Assembly (NCBI GenBank): GCA_020860245.1
Contig: JAJBUQ010000015.1
Span: 124,001 to 188,000 of the forward strand
DNA from: Rikenellaceae bacterium
Lineage (GTDB): Bacteria; Bacteroidota; Bacteroidia; Bacteroidales; Rikenellaceae
Length of the DNA stretch: 64,000 nucleotides
Direction: 5' to 3'
Shown here: in pieces, positions 38,874 to 47,310 of the stretch
How positions within the stretch are numbered: position 1 is the first letter of the stretch
Layout: each line of letters starts with the position of its first letter
Program-made: the position numbers and the translations under genes
The notes under the pieces: generated by a model
What the model was told of the DNA's origin: nothing
What the model saw: only the letters and a program-made list of their open reading frames with translations
Databases searched by the model: none

Positions 38874-39485
38874 ATGGAGAAAAAAGAGAGAACGATAAAA
38901 TTGCCTGATCCGGTTAAGACAGGCGGTTTGACTGTACAGGAAGCATTTGCTAAAAGAAGATCTTTTCGTGAAGGTATATCGGACAGGAAACTTTCGGAAC
39001 AGCAGATTTCCAATATTCTTTGGGCTGCAAATGGCATAAACCGCCCTGACGGCGGCCGTACGGCTCCGTCAGCGATCGGCGGCAAGGATATAGAGATATA
39101 TGCCGTGATGGAGGATGCTTCTTATAAATATAACCCCGAATTACACGAACTGGAATTTATCGTGGAGGGCGATAATCGTCCGGCAGCAGCAGGAGGCCAG
39201 GAATTTGTACTGAAGGCTCCTGTGATTTTTATATTGGTGTCCAATTCCGACCATTTTACGATAATGGAAAAAAATTATCCTGGAGTGGATTTTTCGCCAT
39301 TCAAACCGTCGTGGGCTGCGATGGACGCAGGAATAGTGTCGCAAAATATAAATCTGTTCTGCGCGGGAAACAACCTGGCAACTATCACGCGCGCCTTTAT
39401 GGATCAGAAAAAACTTCGGAAAGTTCTGAATCTCAAAGACAGTCAAACGATGTTATTGAATAATGCCGTAGGATTTCCGGAATAA
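38874..39485 (+). CDS. SagB/ThcOx-like nitroreductase-family protein
   Basis: A 203-residue nitroreductase-fold protein. The FMN phosphate-binding region is AKRRSFREGISDRKLSEQQI, followed by ILWAANGINRPDGGRTAPSA and the C-terminal MDAGIVSQNINLFCAGNNLATI. There is no signal peptide. This GINRPDGGRTAPSA branch is common in anaerobes and of unknown substrate. It stands between a possible lipoprotein remnant and the polyphosphate kinase gene, as a single gene. Confidence 0.88.
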   Translation: MEKKERTIKLPDPVKTGGLTVQEAFAKRRSFREGISDRKLSEQQISNILWAANGINRPDGGRTAPSAIGGKDIEIYAVMEDASYKYNPELHELEFIVEGDNRPAAAGGQEFVLKAPVIFILVSNSDHFTIMEKNYPGVDFSPFKPSWAAMDAGIVSQNINLFCAGNNLATITRAFMDQKKLRKVLNLKDSQTMLLNNAVGFPE

Positions 39486-39600
39486 TAAATAACCGGGCAG
39501 AGTCGCGGAACTAAGAAATATTTTATCGTTGGATGAACCGGACAATCGACATATTTAACACGGGACATTCCTTGCTATTTGAGATTAAAAAGAGAGAGCA

Positions 39601-40488
39601 ATGGAAAAAGATGAAAGAGATCGGCTGGAAGCCAAACCGGGTAAAAAAAATAATGTCAAGGATTTCAGTACGGGTTATGACGGCCCGCTAATTAAGGCGG
39701 AGGGCAAGGAATTGCTTCAACGGAACGTTGACCGACTGGCTAAATTGCAGGATCTTTTGTACGCACATGACCGCTACGCTGTACTTGTGGTTTTTCAGGC
39801 GATGGATGCGGCTGGCAAAGACGGAACGATCAAACACGTATTTTCCGGAATCAATCCGCAGGGATGTCAAGTCTGTGCTTTCAAACAACCCTCCGATGAG
39901 GAACTGGATCACGACTATCTATGGAGAATAGTCCGTCAGCTGCCGGAACGGGGACGGATAGGGGTATTTAACCGTTCCCACTACGAAGACGTATTGGTAG
40001 TCAAAGTACATCCGGAGATCATCGCTGGGAACAAACTTCCGGGTATATTCGATGTAAAGGACGTGACAAAAGATTTCTGGTCAGAGAGATACCGCCAGAT
40101 AAATGATTTCGAACGGTATCTCACAGAGACAGGGACCATTGTAATAAAATTCTTCCTTAACGTATCAGAAAAAGAACAGGAAAAACGTTTTGTGGCACGA
40201 CTGAACGATCCGGCTAAAAACTGGAAATTCTCCTCTTCCGATTTGAAGGAGAGGGAGCTTTGGAGCGAATATATGCAGGCTTATTCGGATATGTTGTCGG
40301 AGACTTCGACCGATTACGCACCGTGGTACGTCATTCCCGCCGATGAAAAATGGTATATGCGATATGCTGTAAGCCAAATTTTGGTAGAACGGATCGAACG
40401 ATTACCGATCCATTATCCTGAAATTACCGAAGAAAAACAAAAAGTTATCGAACAGGCGAAGGAGGAGCTGGCGAAATTAATCGGATAA
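39601..40488 (+). CDS. Polyphosphate kinase 2 family (PPK2)
   Basis: A 295-residue P-loop kinase that moves phosphate between polyphosphate and nucleotides. The Walker A loop is VVFQAMDAAGKDGTIKHVFS and the Walker B region is GVFNRSHYEDVLVVKVHPE. The lid-type segment is FSSSDLKERELWSEYMQAY, followed by APWYVIPADEKWYMRYAVSQ. The sequence looks like the class that phosphorylates nucleoside mono- or diphosphates; the exact class cannot be decided by eye. The surrounding genes suggest a stress role. Confidence 0.92.
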   Translation: MEKDERDRLEAKPGKKNNVKDFSTGYDGPLIKAEGKELLQRNVDRLAKLQDLLYAHDRYAVLVVFQAMDAAGKDGTIKHVFSGINPQGCQVCAFKQPSDEELDHDYLWRIVRQLPERGRIGVFNRSHYEDVLVVKVHPEIIAGNKLPGIFDVKDVTKDFWSERYRQINDFERYLTETGTIVIKFFLNVSEKEQEKRFVARLNDPAKNWKFSSSDLKERELWSEYMQAYSDMLSETSTDYAPWYVIPADEKWYMRYAVSQILVERIERLPIHYPEITEEKQKVIEQAKEELAKLIG

Positions 40489-40642
40489 ATCGCAATCGCC
40501 ACTCGACACTTATCTTTGAAATCGGAAGGGCTTCCCCCTCTTTTCGGAAGTAAAAAATAAATATCACCATAGAAACACAAATACCCGGATAAGCGGCATG
40601 AGTATTGATTCTTTGAAGCGTAATTAACTAAAACCACGTATT

Positions 40643-40891
40643 ATGGACAATCAAAAGATCAAAGACAATCTTAACGAGGGTTGGGAGAACGTCAAAGAAA
40701 ATACCCGTGAAGCTGCTGACCGTGTTTCAGATTGGGCGGAAGAAAAAACTGATGATGTACGCAACAGTACTGACCGCATGAACGACAATGCTGCCGAACG
40801 GACAGAAGAACGGGCACGGAAAAAAGAGGAGGATGCAGAGGAACTGCGTCATAAGGCTCATGAACAGGCGGAAAATAAAAGAAGCTGGTAA
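40643..40891 (+). CDS. Small amphipathic, charged stress-type protein
   Basis: An 82-residue protein of almost only Glu, Asp, Lys, Arg, Asn and Ala, predicted as one long amphipathic helix: NEGWENVKENTREAADRVSD, WAEEKTDDVRNSTDRM, RTEERARKKEEDAEELRHKA. It recalls LEA/apolipoprotein-like and CsbD/YtxH-type stress proteins but matches none exactly. It follows PPK2 by 155 bases and ends in a strong terminator. Confidence 0.65.
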   Translation: MDNQKIKDNLNEGWENVKENTREAADRVSDWAEEKTDDVRNSTDRMNDNAAERTEERARKKEEDAEELRHKAHEQAENKRSW

Positions 40892-40903
40892 TTATTGACG
40901 AAC

Positions 40904-40938
40904 AATATTAAAGCCCGTTTAAAACGGGCTTTAATATT
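40904..40938 (+). terminator. Terminator
   Basis: A 15- to 17-bp stem (40904-40920 with 40922-40938) around AAAGCCCGT/ACGGGCTTT, followed by T-rich sequence, 12 bases past the small protein stop. Confidence 0.85.
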
Positions 40939-41057
40939 TAAGTATTTTACCGATGATATTTTGAATCACGTTTCCACTAAAAATTATAATTCTCTTATGA
41001 GAACAGATTAAATTTTCCCTAAATAAAAATTTCAAAGGGTGATTTTTACAGGGACTG

Positions 41058-41564
41058 CTATATATTAATTTTGGATTTTTTCTTTTTCCAGGGTTTAAAA
41101 ACGGAGATCACGATCAGAAAAATAAGTATACTACTTTGCACGTATGCCCCAAAGAGACTTATTTTCAAATTTTTAATAACTTCAGGATTATTTAGGGCCT
41201 CCTCACGATGGAGCTCGACAATATTTATACATTTATCCAGTTTCGGACTGAAATAAAATGTTCCCAAGATAATCAGAAGAATAGAAATTATCCACTTGAC
41301 CGTTATCCATCTATATTTAAAGAATCCCCAATTTGTATATATGCCATACACAATTGCGGTAATTACCGCAGCCATGGCTCCGGGTATGACCAGAGTGTCG
41401 TCGATAAGTCGTATAATATGCAGCATAATATATAGTCCGTCTCCCGACGTAGGTTCGATGGAACTGATAATGGCCATGGCAGCCACTCCCATAGCCCACA
41501 TCATTATAAAAAGCAAATGAAGCACTTTTAAAACCTTCAATCCTTTAACGCCTAATTTTTTCAT
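41058..41564 (-). CDS. Hypothetical four-helix membrane protein
   Basis: A 168-residue inner-membrane protein starting MKKLGVKGLKVLKVLHLLF; the frame upstream to 41621 is not credible as protein. Hydrophobic segments are near LLFIMMWAMGVAAMAIIS, PGAMAAVITAIVYGIY, WIISILLIILGTFYF and SILIFLIVISVFKPW. It has a His in the first helix (VLHLL) and loosely resembles DUF2269-type proteins. The function is unknown. It lies 68 bases beyond the DprA-like stop on the same strand and might be co-transcribed, but I see no reason to count it as part of that system. Confidence 0.7.
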   Translation of the reverse strand: MKKLGVKGLKVLKVLHLLFIMMWAMGVAAMAIISSIEPTSGDGLYIMLHIIRLIDDTLVIPGAMAAVITAIVYGIYTNWGFFKYRWITVKWIISILLIILGTFYFSPKLDKCINIVELHREEALNNPEVIKNLKISLFGAYVQSSILIFLIVISVFKPWKKKKSKINI

Positions 41565-41632
41565 TGTATATTGCTTTTCTGGATTCACAGCACATGAAAG
41601 AATCGGATTTGTCAACCACATTGCAATCGGGT

Positions 41633-42796
41633 TTAATCGAAAAGAAGTTTCTGCGTATCGATTTTTTCCGATTTAATCCGGTATAAATTTTTTTTATTTT
41701 TTTTGTCGACCTCTAAAAAATCTAATTTTTTCAATCTGTTACGAAGCTTGTCCATAGACCAACCCATATCGAGTGATTTGTTAATATCTCCGAGAGAGAG
41801 GGCTTTATTCCCTATAATTTCTCTGATTTTATTTTCAAAAGAGATTGTTCCATTACAGATATTTTCTCTGATAAATTCGGTACTCTTTTTAACATGGACA
41901 TGGTCCGGATTTATATCGTCATTAATTACAAATCCCTCCAAATCAACGGCTAAGGCACCTCTATCTATTAAAAGAGAATTCGCATTTTTTTCACCCGATT
42001 CCGGATATCTGACATGAATTATTCTATTTCTTCTCAGCCCGTCCATAACTCCAGACCAGGTTCCGCCTTTGTCGGAGGACTCGGCGACGTATATTTCTTT
42101 GGCCAAACCATATATTACTGTGTTTCTTGCCATTGCTAATTCCCGCTTCCACGGAGACCGGGGATAAAACGTACTTATCACCAATACCTCGCCACTAACT
42201 ATTTGTTTGTAATAATTTTTAAACCCCGAAGAAAAAGTCATAATTCCCTGAGGAAGCACGATTATACTCCGGCCATTATAATTTAAAGCAGAATCCAAAG
42301 CCTGCTTATCGACCCCTTTTGCAAATCCGCTCACTATCACTTTGCCTTCATGTGCAGATTTTTTAGCGATATTATCGGTAAACTGAAGAGAGATTTCATT
42401 TGCACTTCTGGAACCCACAATCGCAATCGAATCTTCCTGCATAATTTTCCGGTTACCTTTAGTGTAAATAACGGTAGGTGCGAGTCTTCCTAAATTTTTT
42501 TTCAACATCCTTGAATATTCTTTGGAAGTTATTGGAACTATCGCATAACCTTGTTCTAATAAATCTTCCACTAAAAAAGAGTTATTAGGAATTTCATCTA
42601 TACCCTGTGAAAAAATTTGGATTTCCTTATCGGACAAATTATAGCAGTTTCTCCAATTTTCCGGACCGTTATGGAAGAAATCGATCAAGGTTTTACCCTC
42701 TTCGAATAATCGTACTATAATATCATTTTTTCTCCGCGTCGTTACCCCTTGTAAATGCGCCAGGGTCACCCAATATGGGAATTCATTGACTTCCAT
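41633..42796 (-). CDS. DprA-like protein paired with RecQ-PRTase
   Basis: A 387-residue relative of DprA/Smf, the single-strand-DNA-binding RecA loader. N-terminal helices (about 1-85) are followed by the Rossmann core: SIAIVGSRSANEISLQFTDN (123-142), VSGFAKGVDKQALDSAL (155-171), IIVLPQGI (178-185), RNTVIYGLAKEIYVAE (224-239) and GGTWSG (244-249). The C-terminal part (about 318-375) looks like a winged helix. It is separated by only 3 bases from the RecQ-PRTase gene. That pairing, the low GC and the nearby integrase remnant point to a mobile defence module rather than to competence. A ShosA-like role is inference. Confidence 0.88.
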   Translation of the reverse strand: MEVNEFPYWVTLAHLQGVTTRRKNDIIVRLFEEGKTLIDFFHNGPENWRNCYNLSDKEIQIFSQGIDEIPNNSFLVEDLLEQGYAIVPITSKEYSRMLKKNLGRLAPTVIYTKGNRKIMQEDSIAIVGSRSANEISLQFTDNIAKKSAHEGKVIVSGFAKGVDKQALDSALNYNGRSIIVLPQGIMTFSSGFKNYYKQIVSGEVLVISTFYPRSPWKRELAMARNTVIYGLAKEIYVAESSDKGGTWSGVMDGLRRNRIIHVRYPESGEKNANSLLIDRGALAVDLEGFVINDDINPDHVHVKKSTEFIRENICNGTISFENKIREIIGNKALSLGDINKSLDMGWSMDKLRNRLKKLDFLEVDKKNKKNLYRIKSEKIDTQKLLFD

Positions 42797-42799
42797 ATA

Positions 42800-44836
42800 T
42801 TATATATCCCCTCCTACTGTTCGTGCGATTACGATCGGAATTATTTTTTTCACTCCGTGTTTAGTTAACATGGCTCCAATTTCTTTTATCGTCGCCCCAC
42901 TGTCAAATATATTGTCGAACAGCAGGACTGTTTTATCTTTTAATTTTTCAGGGTCTTGAAAAGAGAACTTTCCCTTAACGTTATCTTTCTTTAAAATTGA
43001 GTTATTGAAAATTTTTTGGGGTTTGGTATCACCTGTTTTGACAAGATCATGAGATAATGGAATTTTGAGATCCGAAGCTATTTTTTCTGCAAAATTCCGG
43101 ACAAGATCTCCGGATTCAGTAGGCGGAACATAGATTAACAAATCGAATTTTTCCCGAGGGTATTTTTTCCGTAGCGCCTTCAGTGTCAATTTCAGTAAAA
43201 ATTTTGGGAAATCTCCTCCACCCTTATATTTGGATCTATTCAATGCACTTCCGATATTCGATACACCGTAATAACCTGCAGCAACGCCATTAACTAATTT
43301 AGATTTAGAATTCCCGACTATTAGTTCAGGAAAATAATTTTTTCTAAAATCGGATAAGCGCTTAATATTTTCACCCGAAGGATTTAAGAAGTAATTTTTT
43401 AACGAGGTATTGTCGCAATTCGAATAATTTTTGTTACTGCTGTCTCCTAAATATTCGCACAGGAATTTCATCCTGGAGGAGTCCAGATTTACATATTGGA
43501 CCATCGCATTTAATTCTTCCTCTTTAATCCGACGCAACTCTTCGAACAATTTAGTATTTAATTCAGGAGCATCGTATTGATATTCATAATTTTTCTTAGT
43601 GCTGTAAATTACTTCTTTAATAATACCCTGTTCTATTAAATCAGCTTTAATTACTTTAAACTGATTTTGTTTCAAATCGGTCATTTTCAAAATTTGTTCT
43701 TCTGTTAATGAACAGTCTTTCAAGCAATTTATCACTTGGGTGTAATTTTCAATAGAAGGCCGCGATCCATTTATGAAGGCTTTCGGAAGTTTCATATCTT
43801 CTTCGATCCCATTTTCATCTTTTGCGGAATTGTAAAAAAGAATCAGTTTTGCCGGCTTGCCGTCTCTCCCTGCCCTTCCGATTTCTTGGTAATAATGTAT
43901 AGGAGAAGAAGGTATTTGAGTATGAATTATAAACCGTATATCAGGTTTATCAATTCCCATCCCTAAGGCATTGGTAGAAATAATTGCTTTCCATTTATTA
44001 TTCATTAATCCACTCTCTACCTCTTTTCTGGAATTGGCATCTAAACCGGCATTATATCCAGTAGCTTCTATTCCTGAAAACTGAAGCCATCGGGAATATA
44101 TCTCGGTGTTTACCCGTGTTCCGGTATATATTATTCCAGTCCCTTCGAGTTCGTTAATATTGTCTGCTATCCATATAAGCTTTTCATCCTCCGAAGAGAC
44201 TTTAATAACATACAACTGAAAATTATCGCGTATTAAATTGCCTCGAAGAGTAAGGATTTTTCCTGATATCTGCCGTTCTATATCCTTCTGAACTTTCGCC
44301 GTAGCGGTGGCAGTAGTAGCTAAGACAGGTATATTGTCCGGCAGCAGTTTAATCAAATTGATAATCCTTCGAAAAGAAGGCCTGAAATCGTGTCCCCAAA
44401 CGGAGATAGTATGGGCTTCGTCGATAACTACCATAGATATCTTCATCTGCCGTACAGCTTCTATCCATTCCTGGTTCTCCTGCCTTTCGGGAGCTATATA
44501 CAATATTTTAATTTTTCCGTCGATAGCTTCCTTAATCGCCTGGGAATTTTTTTCAGGAGACTGTTCGTAAATTATATACCTTGCTTCTATACCTTTTTTA
44601 TTCAGTGAATCGACCTGATCCCGCATCAATGCGACCAATGGAGAGAAGATAACGGTCAGACCGTGGAATTGCGTCGCCGGAAACTGGTAGCACAAGGATT
44701 TCCCAAAGCCGGTTTTTTCTATAAGCAAAACCCTCTTCCCTTTAAGCAACCAATTTATTGCAGTCCATTGCTTATCGTGGAATCTTTCGAATCCGAATTT
44801 TTTCTTTAATTCTATTTCCGCGTCTCTCCTGTTCAT
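42800..44836 (-). CDS. RecQ helicase fused to a C-terminal phosphoribosyltransferase domain
   Basis: 678 residues. The helicase part spans about 1-480: Walker A LIEKTGFGKSLCYQFPA (Lys46), DEAH at 139-142 in VVIDEAHTISVWGHDFRPSF, TTATAT (174-179), and motif V/VI NALGMGIDKPDIRFI and YYQEIGRAGRDG (316-326). The zinc region is incomplete: C460 and C474 are present but the usual CDNC reads CDNT. About 515-678 is a ComF/PRTase-like domain: LLIYVPPTESGDLVRNFA, TKPQK, and the PRPP loop TVLLFDNIFDSGATIKE (636-652). No HRDC domain is seen. The first gene of a two-gene operon with the DprA-like gene; probably an anti-phage module by family context, but the biochemical role of the PRTase part is unknown. 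Confidence 0.92.
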   Translation of the reverse strand: MNRRDAEIELKKKFGFERFHDKQWTAINWLLKGKRVLLIEKTGFGKSLCYQFPATQFHGLTVIFSPLVALMRDQVDSLNKKGIEARYIIYEQSPEKNSQAIKEAIDGKIKILYIAPERQENQEWIEAVRQMKISMVVIDEAHTISVWGHDFRPSFRRIINLIKLLPDNIPVLATTATATAKVQKDIERQISGKILTLRGNLIRDNFQLYVIKVSSEDEKLIWIADNINELEGTGIIYTGTRVNTEIYSRWLQFSGIEATGYNAGLDANSRKEVESGLMNNKWKAIISTNALGMGIDKPDIRFIIHTQIPSSPIHYYQEIGRAGRDGKPAKLILFYNSAKDENGIEEDMKLPKAFINGSRPSIENYTQVINCLKDCSLTEEQILKMTDLKQNQFKVIKADLIEQGIIKEVIYSTKKNYEYQYDAPELNTKLFEELRRIKEEELNAMVQYVNLDSSRMKFLCEYLGDSSNKNYSNCDNTSLKNYFLNPSGENIKRLSDFRKNYFPELIVGNSKSKLVNGVAAGYYGVSNIGSALNRSKYKGGGDFPKFLLKLTLKALRKKYPREKFDLLIYVPPTESGDLVRNFAEKIASDLKIPLSHDLVKTGDTKPQKIFNNSILKKDNVKGKFSFQDPEKLKDKTVLLFDNIFDSGATIKEIGAMLTKHGVKKIIPIVIARTVGGDI

Positions 44837-44868
44837 AATATGTGGTGTGTAAATTTAATAATTATTAG

Positions 44869-44886
44869 TAAAGAGTCGTCTCTTTA
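44869..44886. promoter_or_regulatory. Inverted repeat upstream of RecQ-PRTase
   Basis: A 7-bp perfect inverted repeat TAAAGAG-TCGT-CTCTTTA, 33-50 bases before the ATG. It could be an operator for auto-control or a leader hairpin; no clear promoter boxes are visible here. Confidence 0.35.
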
Positions 44887-44937
44887 TTCACAAATTTGAA
44901 GCTGCGATCGCTGAATAATGGATATTTATTCCCGTTT

Positions 44938-45292
44938 TTATACTGCATCAACCCTGCCATGTGATTTTTCGCTATTGCGTTTTTCTTCCGCAGAATAAAC
45001 TCGGTTCATAATTAACCGCGCCGTAAAATGGGCGCCGGACAACTCTAATTCCCTATGAATGGTGAGAGCTTTTAGTTTGAGCATCCGGATATACTCGTTT
45101 GTTTCCACCGAACGACGGTCGCGGCCTTTGCAGGTTTCGGTGGCCTGATTCCATTGTTCCGGCAGAACACTCCGTTTGATTTGTGACTCCACCGGAATGC
45201 CGCTAATTTTGATTCTCAGACGAATAGATGCTTCGCCACTTTTCAGGAGTTTTGTTTGTTTAATGAAAAACAGAACAGTGAATGAATTTCAT
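44938..45292 (-). pseudogene. Tyrosine-recombinase (integrase) remnant
   Basis: Only the N-terminal arm/SAM-like part of a Bacteroidetes conjugative-element integrase remains. An ATG at 45292-45290 followed by one extra A leads out of frame; from the next base the protein reads NSFTVLFFIKQTKLLKSGEA, then PVESQIKRSVLPEQWN, CKGRDRRSVETNEYI and ARLIMNRVYS, ending by divergence near 44990. The catalytic C-terminal domain (R-H-R-Y) is absent. It lies about 240 bases from tRNA-Phe, a usual integration site. The rest of 44837-45533 shows a terminator-like hairpin and no other gene. Confidence 0.75.
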
Positions 45293-45476
45293 TTCGTGTT
45301 ACAAAATTTAGGGGTTAAAATTAAGTAACCGTTGCTGTTTTCAGTGTCTACAAAGCATTGTGAATCAACGCTAAGGATGCTAATTCGTGGGACTTAAAAG
45401 TGTAGGATAAAAGTCCCATTACTTTTATTTTTTATCTGCCTGAAAGTGCCTTTTTATGCACTCCGTCTAAAAACAA

Positions 45477-45509
45477 AAATCCATGAACTTCTTTGAAATT
45501 CAGGGATTT
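45477..45509 (-). terminator. Terminator of tRNA-Phe
   Basis: A stem AAATCC-A-TGAA / TTCA-G-GGATTT with an 11-base loop, followed on the minus strand by TTTTTGTTTTT. It lies 25 bases past the tRNA 3' end. Confidence 0.75.
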
Positions 45510-45533
45510 ACTTTAATCTGCATCTTCTGCAAG

Positions 45534-45606
45534 TGGTGCCACCAGGAATCGAACCGGGGACACAAGGATTTTCAGTCCTTTGCTCTACCAACTGAGCTAT
45601 GGCACC
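45534..45606 (-). tRNA. tRNA-Phe (GAA)
   Basis: A 73-base cloverleaf. The acceptor stem is GGTGCCA / TGGCACC with discriminator A; the D-arm has AGCTCAGTTGGTAGAGC, the anticodon loop CTGAAAA gives anticodon GAA, and the T-arm has GGTTCGATTCC. CCA is not encoded. A consensus promoter lies immediately upstream. Confidence 0.97.
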
Positions 45607-45622
45607 TTCGTTTTTGCTGGTG

Positions 45623-45653
45623 CAAATATAGAAACATATTTTAAATAAACAAA
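45623..45653 (-). promoter_or_regulatory. Consensus promoter of tRNA-Phe
   Basis: The minus strand reads TTTG (45653-45650), 19 bases, TATATTTG (45630-45623). This is the exact Bacteroidetes sigma-ABfr consensus, 17 bases upstream of the tRNA 5' end. Confidence 0.85.
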
Positions 45654-45666
45654 ACTCTAATGAAAT

Positions 45667-45697
45667 TTTTATCTGTATTCAAAAATTAGTATCTTTG
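45667..45697 (+). promoter_or_regulatory. Promoter of nadE-rnf operon
   Basis: TTTT (45667-45670; consensus TTTG), 19 bases, TATCTTTG (45690-45697). The ATG of nadE is 28 bases downstream. Because the rnf genes follow with tiny gaps, this promoter may drive all of them. Confidence 0.75.
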
Positions 45698-45724
45698 TCG
45701 AAATAACAAAATAATTTTCCGGAA

Positions 45725-47302
45725 ATGAAGATTGCTATAGCCCAATTGAACTACACTATCGGTGATTTCGAGGGTAATAAAGAGAAAATAATCCGCTGTA
45801 TAAGACAGGCGAAGGGGGACGGAGCGAAGGTGGTAATGTTTTCCGAACAGGCAATAAGCGGCAGACCAGCTTATGATCTTCTTAACGATATTGTTTTTTT
45901 GGAGAGATGCAACGAAACTTTATCCGAAATCGCAAAAGAGAGCACTGAAATAACTACGATCATCGGACTGCCTTTGCAGATCGACAACGATATAATCAGC
46001 GCGGCAGCAATTATTCATAACGGCAAAATTTCAAGATACGTCGGCAAACAAAACGTAATTTCGAGAGATGAACGATATCACCTTTCACGTTCACACGGAT
46101 ATGAGTTCTTGCGTGTGGAAGGACGCAACATCGCAGTCGTACTCGGTTCGGATATATACAGCGAGCATGACTTCGGCAGCGACGTCGATGTTATCGTAAG
46201 CCTTAAATCGACGAGATATTCGTGCGGAATCATCGAGCGCAGATACGACTTTTACTCTAAGATAGCATACAAGACCCACAGCAATGTCATTGCCGTAAAT
46301 CAGCTTGGGGGACAGACGGATATAGTTTACGACGGATCGTCGTTTGTCTTTAACAGGAGGGGAGAGGCTATCGTGCTGATGAGGAGTTTCGAAGAGGATT
46401 ACACTGTATTCGAGGTGGACGGCGACTATCCTCCCATTAAGATTCCGGTTCAGGACAAGGCGAGGAATGTTTACCGCGCCATCAAGCTCGGACTCAAAGA
46501 CTACTTCGCAAAGAACGGATTTAAGAAGGCCTGTCTCGGACTATCCGGAGGGATCGATTCTGCGGTAGTTTGCGCGCTTGCGTCAGAAGTTCTCGGACCT
46601 GAGAATATACACGTACTCATGATGCCTTCGCAATACTCGAGCGACCACTCCGTGGGCGATGCCGTGAAACTGGCTGAAACACTTGGAATTAAATACGACA
46701 TAGTTCCCATAACTGGAATTTTCGATTCAACCACTAAGGCGCTGGCTGAGGTATTCAAGGGTACCGAATCCGATGTAACGGAAGAAAATATACAGGCACG
46801 TACGAGAGGAATGCTCATAATGGCATTGTCCAATAAGTTCGGATATATCACTCTGAATACCTCCAACAAGAGTGAATGCGCGGTAGGATACGAGACCATG
46901 TACGGCGACACCGTAGGTGCATTCAGCATCCTTGGTGATCTCTATAAAACCGAAGTTTACGAACTCGCACGCTATATCAATCGCAAAGGAGAGATTATTC
47001 CTCAGAATACTATTATAAAAGAACCCTCTGCCGAACTTTGTCCGGACCATAAGGATTCCGACTCACTTCCTCTGTATGACGAATTAGATGCAATCCTATA
47101 CCGGTTAATCGAAGAGAATCAGACGATAGACGAGATAACCACAGCAGGATTTGACATCGGCACAGTGCTGAAAGTTTTTAAGATGCTCATATCCAACGAA
47201 TATAAAAGATATCAGTTCTGCCCTGTCCTACGTTTATCTACTTGTACGTTGGGCAAAGACAGGATTCTTCCGCTTACATACGACAGTTCGTGCCTATTGT
47301 AG
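45725..47302 (+). CDS. nadE: NAD+ synthetase with a nitrilase-type N-terminal domain
   Basis: A 525-residue enzyme that amidates nicotinate adenine dinucleotide to NAD+. The C-terminal synthetase domain has the ATP PP-loop LGLSGGIDSAVVCA (272-284) and later TLNTSNKSECAVGYETMYGD and SAELCPDHKDSD. The N-terminal domain is of the glutamine-amidohydrolase (nitrilase) type with Glu41 and Lys109 in place. However, the catalytic Cys position (family motif ICED) reads LGSD at 140-143, with Gly141. Glutamine use is therefore doubtful and free ammonia may be the donor. The stop is 8 bases before rseC. Confidence 0.92.
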   Translation: MKIAIAQLNYTIGDFEGNKEKIIRCIRQAKGDGAKVVMFSEQAISGRPAYDLLNDIVFLERCNETLSEIAKESTEITTIIGLPLQIDNDIISAAAIIHNGKISRYVGKQNVISRDERYHLSRSHGYEFLRVEGRNIAVVLGSDIYSEHDFGSDVDVIVSLKSTRYSCGIIERRYDFYSKIAYKTHSNVIAVNQLGGQTDIVYDGSSFVFNRRGEAIVLMRSFEEDYTVFEVDGDYPPIKIPVQDKARNVYRAIKLGLKDYFAKNGFKKACLGLSGGIDSAVVCALASEVLGPENIHVLMMPSQYSSDHSVGDAVKLAETLGIKYDIVPITGIFDSTTKALAEVFKGTESDVTEENIQARTRGMLIMALSNKFGYITLNTSNKSECAVGYETMYGDTVGAFSILGDLYKTEVYELARYINRKGEIIPQNTIIKEPSAELCPDHKDSDSLPLYDELDAILYRLIEENQTIDEITTAGFDIGTVLKVFKMLISNEYKRYQFCPVLRLSTCTLGKDRILPLTYDSSCLL

Positions 47303-47310
47303 TCAGGATC

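Noticed and set aside
41058..41564. Membrane protein as a third component of the RecQ-PRTase/DprA system
   Set aside because: It lies 68 bases downstream in the same direction, but it has no motif linking it to defence; included only as a neighbour.
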